From NCBI GenBank assembly GCA_002319075.1, contig NVQB01000001.1:1612001-1676000 (forward strand): a stretch of 64,000 nucleotides of DNA, read 5' to 3'. Position numbers and translations under genes: made by a program. The DNA is from Sphingobacteriaceae bacterium. GTDB lineage: Bacteria; Bacteroidota; Bacteroidia; B-17B0; Aurantibacillaceae. Positions 41,906 through 50,371 of the stretch are shown here, one piece after another; positions within the stretch are counted from its first letter, which is position 1, and the number at the start of each line of letters is the position of its first letter. The notes beneath the pieces are model-generated. The model saw only the letters and a list, made by a program, of their open reading frames with translations, was not told where the DNA came from and did no database searches.

Positions 41906-44368
41906 ATGAATAGAAATTTAGCAGTTCTGTTTTTCATACTTTTACACGGACTGGTAATTTCTCAAACCTTTATTTTATCGGGAACGGTGAGCGACAAAAA
42001 CGAAGCGCTACCTTTTGCTACAATTCTCGTTAAAGGCGCTTCATACAACACTATAAGCAACGTTAACGGACAATACACTTTAAAACTTCCGGCTGGAAAC
42101 TACGAGATTATCTATCAATATATAGGCTACGGTAAAAAATCGGAGAAGATAAACCTGATTGCTAATAAAGTGCTGGATGTTGTGCTTGCCTCAGATGGCA
42201 TATCACTCAAAGAAGTGGAGATAAAAGCCGGTGAAGATCCTGCCTACCCTATTATACGCAAAGCTATAAAAAAGAGAAAATATTATTTAAATCAATTAGA
42301 TGCTTATACGTGTAAGGCGTATATCAAAGGGCTTCAGAAAATAAATTCCATTCCTAAAAACATAAAAGGTCTAATTAAGCTCGCTGGTGGTGATCTTTCT
42401 GATACGGCTGAGTTTAAAGGCGTCATCTACCTTTCAGAAAGTGTAAGTAAATACCATTTCGAAAAACCAGAGAATGTAAAAGAAATCATGTACAGCAGTA
42501 AAGTCAGTGGAGATAATAAATCTTTCAGCTTTAATAAACTCAGTGACATGAAAATCAATTTCTACAACAATCTTATAAGTTTGGGAAACCTTAGCGATAG
42601 GCCTTTTTTATCGCCTCTTCATGATAATGCGTTTTTGTTTTACCGTTACTATTTATTAGGAAGTGTAAGTGGCGAGGGCAAAGTTATTTATAAAATAAAA
42701 GTAGTACCTAAACAAAAGTCTGATCCTTGCTTTTCAGGAATCATTTATATACAAGATAGTACATGGCGTATAACAAGTATAGATTTAATGCTGACCAAAG
42801 AATCAAAAATCAATTTTATTGATACGCTTACTATTAAACAATTGCATGCTTCTATTGTGGAAGATAGCGTTTGGATGCCTTTAAGTCTTAATCTTGCTTT
42901 TGATTTGCAGGCTTTCGGATTTAAAGGAAATGGCTACTTCAATGCGAATATCAGCGAATACGATCTTAACCCTATTTATTCGAAAAATTTCTTTAAGAAT
43001 GAAGTTTTAAAGGTAGAAGACGACGCCAATAAAAAAGATTCTGCTTACTGGGAAAATGTACGAACTACACCTTTGACGCAGGAAGAGATTAACGATTACA
43101 GAGAAAAGGACAGTATTTCAAAAATACGAAGTACCGACCGTTATATGGATTCGGTAGATCATCATAGAAATAAACTGAAGATCGACGATTTGTTTTTTGG
43201 ATACAATTATGACAATACCAAGAAAAAATTTAGTGCCTCTCTTCCAGGACTTATTACAAACGGCGTGCAATATAACACCATTGAAGGACTAAATCTGAGT
43301 TATAAATTCAGCATCACCAAATCTTATGATAACAACCGCAATTATAGCATCACCGGGAGATCTCGTTACGGGTTCGCCAATAAACTTTGGGGGGGTGAAG
43401 TCGGCTATAATTACCTTTACAATCCTAAAAAGTTTTCCAGTTTCGGGTTTAAAGTAAAATCTATTGCTGAACAATATAACCAGCTAGATCCTATTTCTCC
43501 GCTTATCAATTCTCTCTACTCTTTATTTCTGAATGAGAATTTCATGAAAGTATTTAAAGAGACGGGCATCGAAGGTCACTATCATACCGAAATCAGTAAC
43601 GGCGTTTTCTTTTCTGGTATCGTCAGATATATGCAACGTGATCCACTAAAAAACACCAGCGATATTCTTTTTATAGATGACAGATCCAAGTTATTTACAA
43701 GTAACGATCCACGTAACGCTTTTACGCACGACTCTATGTTCTCGAGTAACAGAGCTTTTACAACGGAATTTACTTTTACATTCCGGTTCAAACAACGTTA
43801 CTATTCTCTTCCTGACCAGAAAATAATGGCAGGAAGTAAGTATCCCAGGCTAAGTGTTACTTATAAACGGGCATTTCCAATATTATATACCAGCGCCGAC
43901 TATGATTTGTTAAGCGCTTCAGTATCCGATCAGATAAGACTTGGTTTATTAGGTCGCTTCGCCTACCGCGTTAGAGGAGGCGGATTTCTGGATACGAAGA
44001 AATTATATTTTATGGACTTTAAATATTTTCTTGGCAATCAAACGATCTTTAATACAAATGACTATCTCAGTAGCTTCAGGCTTTTACCTTATTATACCTT
44101 TAGCGCCGACCGATGGTTTGCCGAAGCACACGGTGAACATCATTTCCAGGGCTTTATTTTTAGCCGTATTCCACTTATTAAAAAACTCCCGATCCAGGAA
44201 GTTATTGGTGCACATTTTTTAAGTAGTAATAAATTAAAATACTATTACGAAGTAAACTTTGGAATTGAAAAAATATTCAGGGTCATTCGAGTAGATTATG
44301 TTTTAGGCTATGCACCGAATTCTAAACTCAAACAAGGATTTACGGTTGGATTAAATATGGCTTTTTGA
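41906..44368 (+). CDS. DUF5686 outer-membrane protein with carboxypeptidase-like regulatory domain
   Basis: An 820-residue protein: signal peptide (1-19, HGLVIS-Q), a carboxypeptidase-regulatory-like beta-sandwich (about 21-105, ILSGTVSDKNEALPFATILV...SNVNGQYTLKLPAGNYEI), then the long DUF5686 region. Its second half is rich in amphipathic strands with aromatic residues and ends in Phe (FTVGLNMAF), as in outer-membrane barrels. The N-terminal module resembles that of TonB-dependent receptors, but no TonB box or plug is obvious. A TonB-like protein is encoded 82 bp downstream. Function is not known; an assembly or transport role at the outer membrane is inference. Confidence 0.8.
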   Translation: MNRNLAVLFFILLHGLVISQTFILSGTVSDKNEALPFATILVKGASYNTISNVNGQYTLKLPAGNYEIIYQYIGYGKKSEKINLIANKVLDVVLASDGISLKEVEIKAGEDPAYPIIRKAIKKRKYYLNQLDAYTCKAYIKGLQKINSIPKNIKGLIKLAGGDLSDTAEFKGVIYLSESVSKYHFEKPENVKEIMYSSKVSGDNKSFSFNKLSDMKINFYNNLISLGNLSDRPFLSPLHDNAFLFYRYYLLGSVSGEGKVIYKIKVVPKQKSDPCFSGIIYIQDSTWRITSIDLMLTKESKINFIDTLTIKQLHASIVEDSVWMPLSLNLAFDLQAFGFKGNGYFNANISEYDLNPIYSKNFFKNEVLKVEDDANKKDSAYWENVRTTPLTQEEINDYREKDSISKIRSTDRYMDSVDHHRNKLKIDDLFFGYNYDNTKKKFSASLPGLITNGVQYNTIEGLNLSYKFSITKSYDNNRNYSITGRSRYGFANKLWGGEVGYNYLYNPKKFSSFGFKVKSIAEQYNQLDPISPLINSLYSLFLNENFMKVFKETGIEGHYHTEISNGVFFSGIVRYMQRDPLKNTSDILFIDDRSKLFTSNDPRNAFTHDSMFSSNRAFTTEFTFTFRFKQRYYSLPDQKIMAGSKYPRLSVTYKRAFPILYTSADYDLLSASVSDQIRLGLLGRFAYRVRGGGFLDTKKLYFMDFKYFLGNQTIFNTNDYLSSFRLLPYYTFSADRWFAEAHGEHHFQGFIFSRIPLIKKLPIQEVIGAHFLSSNKLKYYYEVNFGIEKIFRVIRVDYVLGYAPNSKLKQGFTVGLNMAF

Positions 44369-44409
44369 TCACCAGCTGCTTTTGCGCCATAATTACCAGT
44401 ACTAATGGG

Positions 44410-44429
44410 AATTATTTTAAGAAATAATT
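44410..44429 (+). terminator. Weak hairpin after the DUF5686 gene
   Basis: AATTATTT, TAAG loop, AAATAATT followed by TCTTTTG. The 8-bp stem is AT-only and the T-run short, so termination would be weak. It precedes the TonB-like gene by 20 bp. Confidence 0.3.
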
Positions 44430-44449
44430 TCTTTTGTTATCTTTAATCT

Positions 44450-45232
44450 ATGCTTAAAAATTTATTACTGACTTTTTGTTTTTTCCTGGCGTACAATTTT
44501 TCCGCTCAGATTTCTTCCGAACAAATACAGGCCCAGGCCATTGGCGGAAAAGAGCAGATTGATGACATTTTTGAAACACAATTCACTTTGCCAAAAGCTC
44601 TTCTTACCTCTAATTTTGATGTACAGGTTACCGCAACTTTTGATCTTGATTCAGCAGGCAATGCTATTAATGTGGCATACAAAAGCGGAATTAATAATGC
44701 TTTAAGAAATGAAACAACCCGCATTTTGAAATTTTTAAAATTTAAGAGGACGCAAAATGAGGAATATGCAAGTTATCCCTATTCGTTTTCATATCATATG
44801 TCAACCGACCGTTACAATAAATTCGTAAAACAAAGATCGCGTCTTAATTTAAAAAAGGGAACACTCGCCGACAGTAGCTACGTTATTTTTACAAAAGCGG
44901 ATAAGTCTCCTGAATACTATAAAAACGGCGATGAAGGACTCGGCGAATTTGTTCTTTCTGAATTGGAGTATCCCAAACTAGCTATCGAAAAATCTGTGGA
45001 AGGCACTGTAATTGTAGAATTTGTAGTCGAAACAAACGGCTATGTAACCGGTGTAAATCTTAAGAAAGGACTTGGAGCAGGTTGTGGTGAAGAAGCATTG
45101 CGTATTATCAAATCAACAAAATGGCAACCCGCGATTTTAAATAATAGACTTGTACGCTACAAAACTACCTACCCAATAACTTTCAGTCTCAGAAATGTAA
45201 CCAGGGACGCTTCTTCTACGATTGGCCAATAA
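44450..45232 (+). CDS. TonB C-terminal domain protein
   Basis: A 260-residue exported protein (signal 1-19, AYNFSA-Q) without a proline-rich membrane-spanning TonB linker. A first region (about 45-110) resembles a degenerate TonB_C domain (VQVTATFDLDSAGNAINVAYKSGINNALRNE). A second region (about 170-250) is a clear one: YPKLAIEKSVEGTVIVEFVVETNGYVTGVNLKKG, LGAGCGEEALRI and KWQPAILNNRLVR. It may be an energy-transducing accessory or a periplasmic TonB-like adaptor for outer-membrane proteins such as its DUF5686 neighbour; direct coupling to ExbBD is unlikely without an inner-membrane anchor. It ends 3 bp from the convergent ybeY. Confidence 0.8.
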   Translation: MLKNLLLTFCFFLAYNFSAQISSEQIQAQAIGGKEQIDDIFETQFTLPKALLTSNFDVQVTATFDLDSAGNAINVAYKSGINNALRNETTRILKFLKFKRTQNEEYASYPYSFSYHMSTDRYNKFVKQRSRLNLKKGTLADSSYVIFTKADKSPEYYKNGDEGLGEFVLSELEYPKLAIEKSVEGTVIVEFVVETNGYVTGVNLKKGLGAGCGEEALRIIKSTKWQPAILNNRLVRYKTTYPITFSLRNVTRDASSTIGQ

Positions 45233-45235
45233 CCA

Positions 45236-45646
45236 TTAAAATTTCTTTATCGCCCAATTTTCTTTAGAGCGCATTAATTCGGCGTCTTTACTGCTTTTAT
45301 CTTTGTACCCACAAAGGTGAAGAACACCATGAATGATCACCCGCTTTAATTCCGTTTCAAACAGGACATCAAATTTTTCAGCATTTTCCAGAACCCTTTC
45401 TATGCTAATAATAATATCTCCGTGAATAGTAGGGCCTTCGCAGGAATCAAATGTAATAATGTCGGTATACGTATTATGATTTAAAAACTGAATATTTGCT
45501 TTTAAAACTTCTTCGTCTGAAGTAAATACAAAATTTATATTGCCGGTTTTTTTCTTTTCGAGTTCAATTATTTTTTTTATCCATGTTTTAATTCTTGTGG
45601 ATTCTTTTAATTTAAAAGAAATCTCCTGGCTTTGAAAAGTGATCAT
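45236..45646 (-). CDS. ybeY: Endoribonuclease YbeY (rRNA maturation)
   Basis: A 136-residue protein. It contains FVFTSDEEVLKANIQFLNHN, the TDIITFD strand and the active-site segment VIIHGVLHLCGYKDKSS. The classical motif is HGxLHLxGYDH; here the third ligand position is Asp (HGVLHLCGYKD), which to my recollection is a lineage trait of Bacteroidota YbeY. The enzyme takes part in 16S rRNA 3'-end maturation and 70S quality control. It overlaps the preceding lipoprotein gene by 1 bp, and is the last gene of a five-gene minus-strand group. Confidence 0.9.
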   Translation of the reverse strand: MITFQSQEISFKLKESTRIKTWIKKIIELEKKKTGNINFVFTSDEEVLKANIQFLNHNTYTDIITFDSCEGPTIHGDIIISIERVLENAEKFDVLFETELKRVIIHGVLHLCGYKDKSSKDAELMRSKENWAIKKF

Positions 45647-46227
45647 TAGAATGAAATTGTATCTTTAATAATGGTAGGCAATTCTCCTTTGTTTCTGCTC
45701 CTTATAAGCACTTCGATTCCCTTTAAAGAATTCCGGAACTCTTCCAATTGGATATGGAATTTTTTTTGCTGCTGATAGCCTGTCGCGATTAATTTTGCCG
45801 CTTCATCTGTCTCATGGAGCGAAAAACGAACAAGCTGATCTGTTGTCAAGGCTTTATTTTTAATATCATGTGCCAACTTTTCTAATTGTTGGTTGACGAG
45901 TAATGCACGCGTTAGAAGTATCTTCCTGTTTATTGAAAAATCTTCCAGATTTTTTCCACTGCCATAGAACTGCTGAAGATTATCTGCTTCGTCTTTACTT
46001 ACAGTATCACTAATATTTTGCTGAATAAACTGTTTGTACCAGGTATAACGCGAAATAGATTTTTGCAAAGTAATTGTATCAACGCTCTGTAACTCTTTAG
46101 CTATGGAACTTACAGCACCGCTCAGGCTATCCAGCGATTTTGCTTTTTGCTCATACAAGTCTGTCTTATTACATGATCCAAAAAAGATGGACATCAAAAA
46201 CAGACTTGTATAACAAAGTATGCGCAT
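45646..46227 (-). CDS. Predicted lipoprotein, largely helical
   Basis: A 193-residue protein with lipobox IFFGSC (Cys19). The rest is predicted helical with heptad-like patterns (LDSLSGAVSSIAKELQSVDTI; LLVNQQLEKLAHDIKNK), compatible with a coiled-coil bundle. I recognise no domain. It is placed exactly between serS and ybeY with 1-bp overlaps on both sides (start at 46227, stop at 45646), so it is translated with them. Confidence 0.7.
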   Translation of the reverse strand: MRILCYTSLFLMSIFFGSCNKTDLYEQKAKSLDSLSGAVSSIAKELQSVDTITLQKSISRYTWYKQFIQQNISDTVSKDEADNLQQFYGSGKNLEDFSINRKILLTRALLVNQQLEKLAHDIKNKALTTDQLVRFSLHETDEAAKLIATGYQQQKKFHIQLEEFRNSLKGIEVLIRSRNKGELPTIIKDTISF

Positions 46228-47501
46228 TAATTTATGGTTTCAAAACCGGTATAAGGAACAAGTACTTTTGGAATAGTGATGCCATTTTCAGTTTGATTGT
46301 TTTCCAACAAAGCTGCAACAATTCTTGGCAAAGCCAAGGCACTTCCATTTAAACTATGTGCTAATTGCGTTTTACCTTTATCGTCTTTGTAACGGCATTT
46401 TAAACGGTTTGTCTGGAATGTTTCGAAATTACTAACGCTGCTTACTTCCAACCAACGTTGCTGTGCAGCACTCCAAACTTCAAGATCGTAAGTTAATGCA
46501 CTACCAAAACTCATATCGCCCCCGCATAATTTTAAAACACGGAATGGCAATCCCAGTTCTTTCAAGAGGCTTGCAACATAGTCTTTCATGTCCTCAAGAA
46601 TTTTATAACTTTCTGTAGGATGCACTATTTGAACAATTTCAACCTTATCGAATTGATGTAAACGGTTTAAGCCGCGAACATCTTTTCCATAGCTTCCGGC
46701 TTCGCGTCTGAAGCAAGGCGTATAACCGCAATTTTTAATTGGAAAATCACTTTCCTTTAAGATAACATCCCTATAGATATTCGTGATAGGAACCTCAGCA
46801 GTAGGAATCAAATATAAATTATCTTCTGTAGCGTGATACATCTGACCTTCTTTGTCGGGCAATTGTCCGGTACCATAACCACTATCCGCATTCACTAAAA
46901 TTGGCGGTTGAACTTCGTTGTATCCTTTTGAGGTGGCTCTGTCTAAAAAGAAATTGATTAATGCTCTTTGTAAACGTGCTCCTTTTCCCTTGTACACGGG
47001 AAATCCAGCACCCGTTAACTTTACACCTAATTCAAAATCAATAATATCATACTGAGTTGTTAATTCCCAATGGGGTTTAGCTCCAGCGTATAGCGTAGGC
47101 TTTGTGCCATCTTCAGACACTACTTCATTGTCTTCGGGAGTTTTTCCAGCAGGAACGGTTAAACTCGGCAAGTTGGGAACCGTTACTAATAATTTATGAA
47201 CTTCAGACTCAATACTTTTTTGTTTTTCATCGAGCTCTTTTTCTGAATTTTTCAACTCGGCAGTTTTAGCTTTTAAAACTTCTGCCTCTTCCTTTTTACC
47301 CGACTTCATTAAATCACCAATTTGTCTCGCCAGGGCATTTGCTTCGGCTTTGGTGTCGTCTGCTTGTTTTTGTGCAGCTTTTCTATTATTATCTAATTCG
47401 ATAACTGTATTGATAATTGTTTCGGCATCTTTAAAATTTTTGATGGCCAAACGTTTTAAAACATCTTCTTTGTTTTCGCGAATGTAATTTAACTGGAGCA
47501 T
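46227..47501 (-). CDS. serS: Seryl-tRNA synthetase
   Basis: A 424-residue class II synthetase. The N-terminal arm is a long antiparallel coiled coil (about 30-105, NRKAAQKQADDTKAEANALA onward) that binds the tRNA-Ser long arm. Class II motif 2 is FRREAGSYGKDVRGLNRLHQF, followed by KVEIV, and motif 3 is NGSALALPRIVAALLEN. It charges tRNA-Ser and tRNA-Sec type substrates. It starts 4 bp after the M64 peptidase gene and overlaps the following lipoprotein gene by 1 bp. Confidence 0.95.
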   Translation of the reverse strand: MLQLNYIRENKEDVLKRLAIKNFKDAETIINTVIELDNNRKAAQKQADDTKAEANALARQIGDLMKSGKKEEAEVLKAKTAELKNSEKELDEKQKSIESEVHKLLVTVPNLPSLTVPAGKTPEDNEVVSEDGTKPTLYAGAKPHWELTTQYDIIDFELGVKLTGAGFPVYKGKGARLQRALINFFLDRATSKGYNEVQPPILVNADSGYGTGQLPDKEGQMYHATEDNLYLIPTAEVPITNIYRDVILKESDFPIKNCGYTPCFRREAGSYGKDVRGLNRLHQFDKVEIVQIVHPTESYKILEDMKDYVASLLKELGLPFRVLKLCGGDMSFGSALTYDLEVWSAAQQRWLEVSSVSNFETFQTNRLKCRYKDDKGKTQLAHSLNGSALALPRIVAALLENNQTENGITIPKVLVPYTGFETIN

Positions 47502-47505
47502 AAAA

Positions 47506-48900
47506 TTATTTTACTATTATAAATTTGTTATTGATTGCCTGGTTATTAACTCTAAGTACCAGTACATAATTTCCTTCTTTAAACTGGCTTATATTCAAAG
47601 ACCGCTTGTATTCCCCGGCAGATAAGCCTTCTGGTTTTTCACTGTAAACCAGTTTACCCTGCATATCTATAATGGAAATTCCTATTTGAGCGTCGCTTAA
47701 TAAAGTATAATTCAAATTAATAAGATCGGACGCAGGATTCGGAAACATAGAAAATTCCATTTGCGATTTTATTTCTTTAATACCCACTGTTGAATGATAT
47801 TCTACATTCCACAATACAGAATAAGTATGAAGATTTTCATGGTCTTCGTCCCTGGATAAAACAGTTGTATCCACAGCAGTAAACAAAACGGCGTTGTCTC
47901 CTTCCGCAAACCAATTATCGGCAACCAAGGCAGAGTCTTTATTATAAGCTACTACGTCTGTATTCAAAGTCCACACCCTTTTTAAAGTATTTGGATTAGG
48001 TTTTATCATTTTTGTTTTGAACCATTGCGACGAAGCTGTATAAGTTATGGAAGCCGAGTTGTCAGGACTGTAGCCATCTATTGGATTTGTAAGCGAGTGA
48101 ATCTTTTCGATGATTGTTTGCTTGCAGACTGCACAAAATTGTTTATTCAGATATTGCATTTTACAATTTTGATGCGGACGGTACCAGTTTAAGCCCGGTG
48201 CAATAGTGTCGAAAGGATAGATTCCTATGCCTGTTGTTCCTAACCACTGTGCCCATTTAATGGTAGCAGAGCTGGAAGTTGCTGTCATATTAGCTCTTTC
48301 ATTCATTGCACCGCTCCAATACTCATCTGCCAATCCAGCAAACGAATGTCCCATTTCGTGAGCCACAATTTCTGGTGAAGAAGAATGTAAAGAAGATACT
48401 GCATAGGCTCCGCCAGCACCACCATATTCGGTTGAATTACCTAATATAATTACCTGGTCGTAAGCCGGAAACCCGGAAGCCAATACGGAATAAACTGCTG
48501 TAGGATTCATCGCATAAATTAAACGATGCGTGTTATAATTATCAAAACGCGTATTAAAATTGTTGGTGATTGCTAAAGTAGGTGAAGCCGGTTCCGTAAC
48601 ATCTGTAGCTGTTCCTGGATGACTAACACCGCTTTGCTGCGACGGACATTTTATAGCAAATACATTAAAATATTTTTTATAATTATTAAAAGGCGAGGTA
48701 TTTAAAAGGTAGGTAGATAATGTAGTAGCATTAGTAATAAATTGAGTCATCTCGCTTGTAGTGTATCCATCGCCCATTATCACAAGATTAATGCGTTTAC
48801 TTATGGGTCCGTTTTTAACTAAAGTATCAACACCCAATATAGTTTGTCCAAAAAACTGGCTGCATACGACGCATAGCACTATTAAAATTCGGTTTTTCAT
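47506..48900 (-). CDS. Exported M64-family (IgA peptidase-like) metallopeptidase with T9SS sorting domain
   Basis: A 464-residue protein with a signal peptide (1-18, CSQFFG-Q). The peptidase domain begins with NLVIMGDGYTTSEMTQFI, typical of peptidase family M64. The zinc site AHEMGHSFAGLADEYW lies near residue 180 (HExxH). Four or more Cys near CKMQYLNKQFCAVCKQ follow. The last 80 residues form a type A T9SS sorting domain (SMFPNPASDLINLNYTLL...GNYVLVLRVN). It should be a secreted zinc protease of unknown substrate. It overlaps the preceding lipoprotein gene by 4 bp and is followed by serS. Confidence 0.86.
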   Translation of the reverse strand: MKNRILIVLCVVCSQFFGQTILGVDTLVKNGPISKRINLVIMGDGYTTSEMTQFITNATTLSTYLLNTSPFNNYKKYFNVFAIKCPSQQSGVSHPGTATDVTEPASPTLAITNNFNTRFDNYNTHRLIYAMNPTAVYSVLASGFPAYDQVIILGNSTEYGGAGGAYAVSSLHSSSPEIVAHEMGHSFAGLADEYWSGAMNERANMTATSSSATIKWAQWLGTTGIGIYPFDTIAPGLNWYRPHQNCKMQYLNKQFCAVCKQTIIEKIHSLTNPIDGYSPDNSASITYTASSQWFKTKMIKPNPNTLKRVWTLNTDVVAYNKDSALVADNWFAEGDNAVLFTAVDTTVLSRDEDHENLHTYSVLWNVEYHSTVGIKEIKSQMEFSMFPNPASDLINLNYTLLSDAQIGISIIDMQGKLVYSEKPEGLSAGEYKRSLNISQFKEGNYVLVLRVNNQAINNKFIIVK

Positions 48901-49370
48901 TTTTTTAAAATTATAGGTGCTGACTCTTTAAAATTTATTGTTTCAAGAATGGTGATTTTTTTAAACTGATCAAAATACGGAGCCCTAAAAATAAGCAGGT
49001 CCTGCGATAAAGATATTAATTTTGATTCTATTTTACCGGATTCAGAATATAAATCGAAGTGTTTATACAAAGGATGTTCGGTTACAAGATTAACCACTTT
49101 ATTATTTTTGTACAGAATCTGGATCTTCAAATAATTAGGTCCTTTTGTTTTTGTCTCGTCTATAGTGTGTCTTACTTTTGAATCGACCACGTTTATATTT
49201 TTCACAACCGCGCTGGTTTTATTTGCGATGGTATCGCGGGTAAGTTCAATGGTGTAAAAAGCAGTTTTTTCCGGAATTTCGGCAAGCTCCTTTGGTTTGG
49301 TTGACTTACAGGCAAACAGCGCAAGCACAAAGCAAAGCAGAGCAATATAAGTATTTTTATTTTCCTTCAA
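48897..49370 (-). CDS. Predicted lipoprotein
   Basis: A 157-residue protein with lipobox ALFAC (Cys21) followed by KSTKPKELAEIP. The mature part is strand-rich (NYLKIQILYKNNKVVNLV; TIELTRDTIANKTSAVVKNI) with no known motif. Its last codons overlap the M64 peptidase start by 4 bp (ATGA type), so the two are likely translated together. It may be a chaperone, inhibitor or surface partner of that peptidase; this is speculation. Confidence 0.65.
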   Translation of the reverse strand: MKENKNTYIALLCFVLALFACKSTKPKELAEIPEKTAFYTIELTRDTIANKTSAVVKNINVVDSKVRHTIDETKTKGPNYLKIQILYKNNKVVNLVTEHPLYKHFDLYSESGKIESKLISLSQDLLIFRAPYFDQFKKITILETINFKESAPIILKK

Positions 49371-49390
49371 TTTTATAAATGCTTTAAAAC

Positions 49391-49425
49391 GGAAAAAGCC
49401 CTGCCGTTTTCACGGAGGGCTTTAA
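49391..49425 (-). terminator. Intrinsic terminator of rplU-rpmA
   Basis: Minus strand AAAGCCCT, loop with an internal CCGTG..CGG, AGGGCTTT followed by TTCCGTTTT. It lies about 20 bp after the rpmA stop codon. Confidence 0.82.
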
Positions 49426-49443
49426 AGTCCATAGAAAACGAGA

Positions 49444-49704
49444 TTATCCCTCTACAGGAACAACCGATACATACGAACGATCGTCTCTTTTCTTTTTGAA
49501 TACTACTTTTCCATCTATTAAAGCGTAAAGTGTATGGTCTTTTCCCATACCAACACCCACTGATGGATTGTGTTTTGTGCCACGTTGACGAACGATGATG
49601 TTACCGGCAATTACCGCTTGACCACCGAAAATTTTAACGCCTAAACGTTTACTATGCGAATCACGACCGTTATCCGATGAACCCGCGCCTTTCTTATGTG
49701 CCAT
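49444..49704 (-). CDS. rpmA: 50S ribosomal protein L27
   Basis: An 86-residue protein beginning [29 protein letters not shown], with [19 protein letters not shown] and DGKVVFKK, the canonical L27. Its N-terminus reaches the peptidyl-transferase centre. Unlike in Firmicutes, no N-terminal propeptide precedes AHKKG. It lies 58 bp downstream of rplU on the same strand. Confidence 0.97.
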   Translation of the reverse strand: MAHKKGAGSSDNGRDSHSKRLGVKIFGGQAVIAGNIIVRQRGTKHNPSVGVGMGKDHTLYALIDGKVVFKKKRDDRSYVSVVPVEG

Positions 49705-49762
49705 TTTTTTATAATTTAGAATGTGAATTGAAAACTTTCATCTTCAATCTTCTATTCGGTTA

Positions 49763-50296
49763 TTAATCTTCTTTTTTCTTAGTTGTTGTTTTTTTAGCTG
49801 CTGCTTTTTTTGGAGCCGCTGCTTTTTTTGGAGCTGCTGCTTTTTTTGGAGCTGCTGCTTTTTTTGCTGGTTTTGCTTCAGTAACTGTTGTTTCAGTTTC
49901 TGCTGCTACCGCTACAGGTTTGTTTCTTGAGCCCTGAACACGAACAACGCGCTCTGCTTTTAATTCTTCCTGTAATTTGTCGCCTTTAGCTAACACACCC
50001 TGAATAAGGATTTGTGTAAAGCTTTGACGGTGATTATTCCATTTTTGATAGCCTTTACGACGTTTCTTTTTGAAAATGATCACTTTGTCACCTTTAACGT
50101 GACTGATTACTGTGGCTGCTACAACAGCGCCATCTACCGTAGGGTTTCCAACTGAAATTTTTCCGCCGTTATCCAAAAGGAGAACTTTGTCAAATTCAAT
50201 TTTAGCGCCCTCGTTAGCCTCTAGGCGGTGAACGTATACTTTGTTTCCACGTTCCACTTTAAATTGTTGCCCGGCTATTTCTACAATTGCGTACAT
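49763..50296 (-). CDS. rplU: 50S ribosomal protein L21 with Lys/Ala-rich C-terminal extension
   Basis: A 177-residue protein. The first 103 or so residues form a standard L21 ([54 protein letters not shown]). A 70-residue extension follows: an acidic/Thr-rich linker ([14 protein letters not shown]), then repeats of AAAPKK and a final TTTKKKED. The repeat part is encoded by near-perfect 18-bp units. Extensions of this kind on L21 are found in other Bacteroidota to my recollection. The tail resembles that on Adk in this window. First gene of rplU-rpmA. Confidence 0.95.
   Translation of the reverse strand: MYAIVEIAGQQFKVERGNKVYVHRLEANEGAKIEFDKVLLLDNGGKISVGNPTVDGAVVAATVISHVKGDKVIIFKKKRRKGYQKWNNHRQSFTQILIQGVLAKGDKLQEELKAERVVRVQGSRNKPVAVAAETETTVTEAKPAKKAAAPKKAAAPKKAAAPKKAAAKKTTTKKKED
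49799..49870. repeat. 18-bp tandem repeat within rplU
   Basis: Three 18-bp units (49799, 49817, 49835) plus a partial fourth, with the plus-strand pattern TGCTGCTTTTTTTGGAGC and one C/T difference. It encodes the AAPKKA repeats of the L21 tail and could expand or contract by slippage without breaking the frame. Confidence 0.85.
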
Positions 50297-50340
50297 TTAA
50301 TTTGGTTTTTGATTGTTAATAAATTCCCTAAAAAGGGACG

Positions 50341-50371
50341 CAAATATACTCAATTCTTATTTATGAGCAAA
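50341..50371 (-). promoter_or_regulatory. Promoter of rplU-rpmA
   Basis: Minus strand TTTG (50368-50371), 19 nt, TATATTTG (50341-50348): a full match to the Bacteroidota promoter with the same spacer as at rpmI. It overlaps the last codons of the EamA gene. The -7 box ends 44 nt before the rplU start. Confidence 0.72.
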
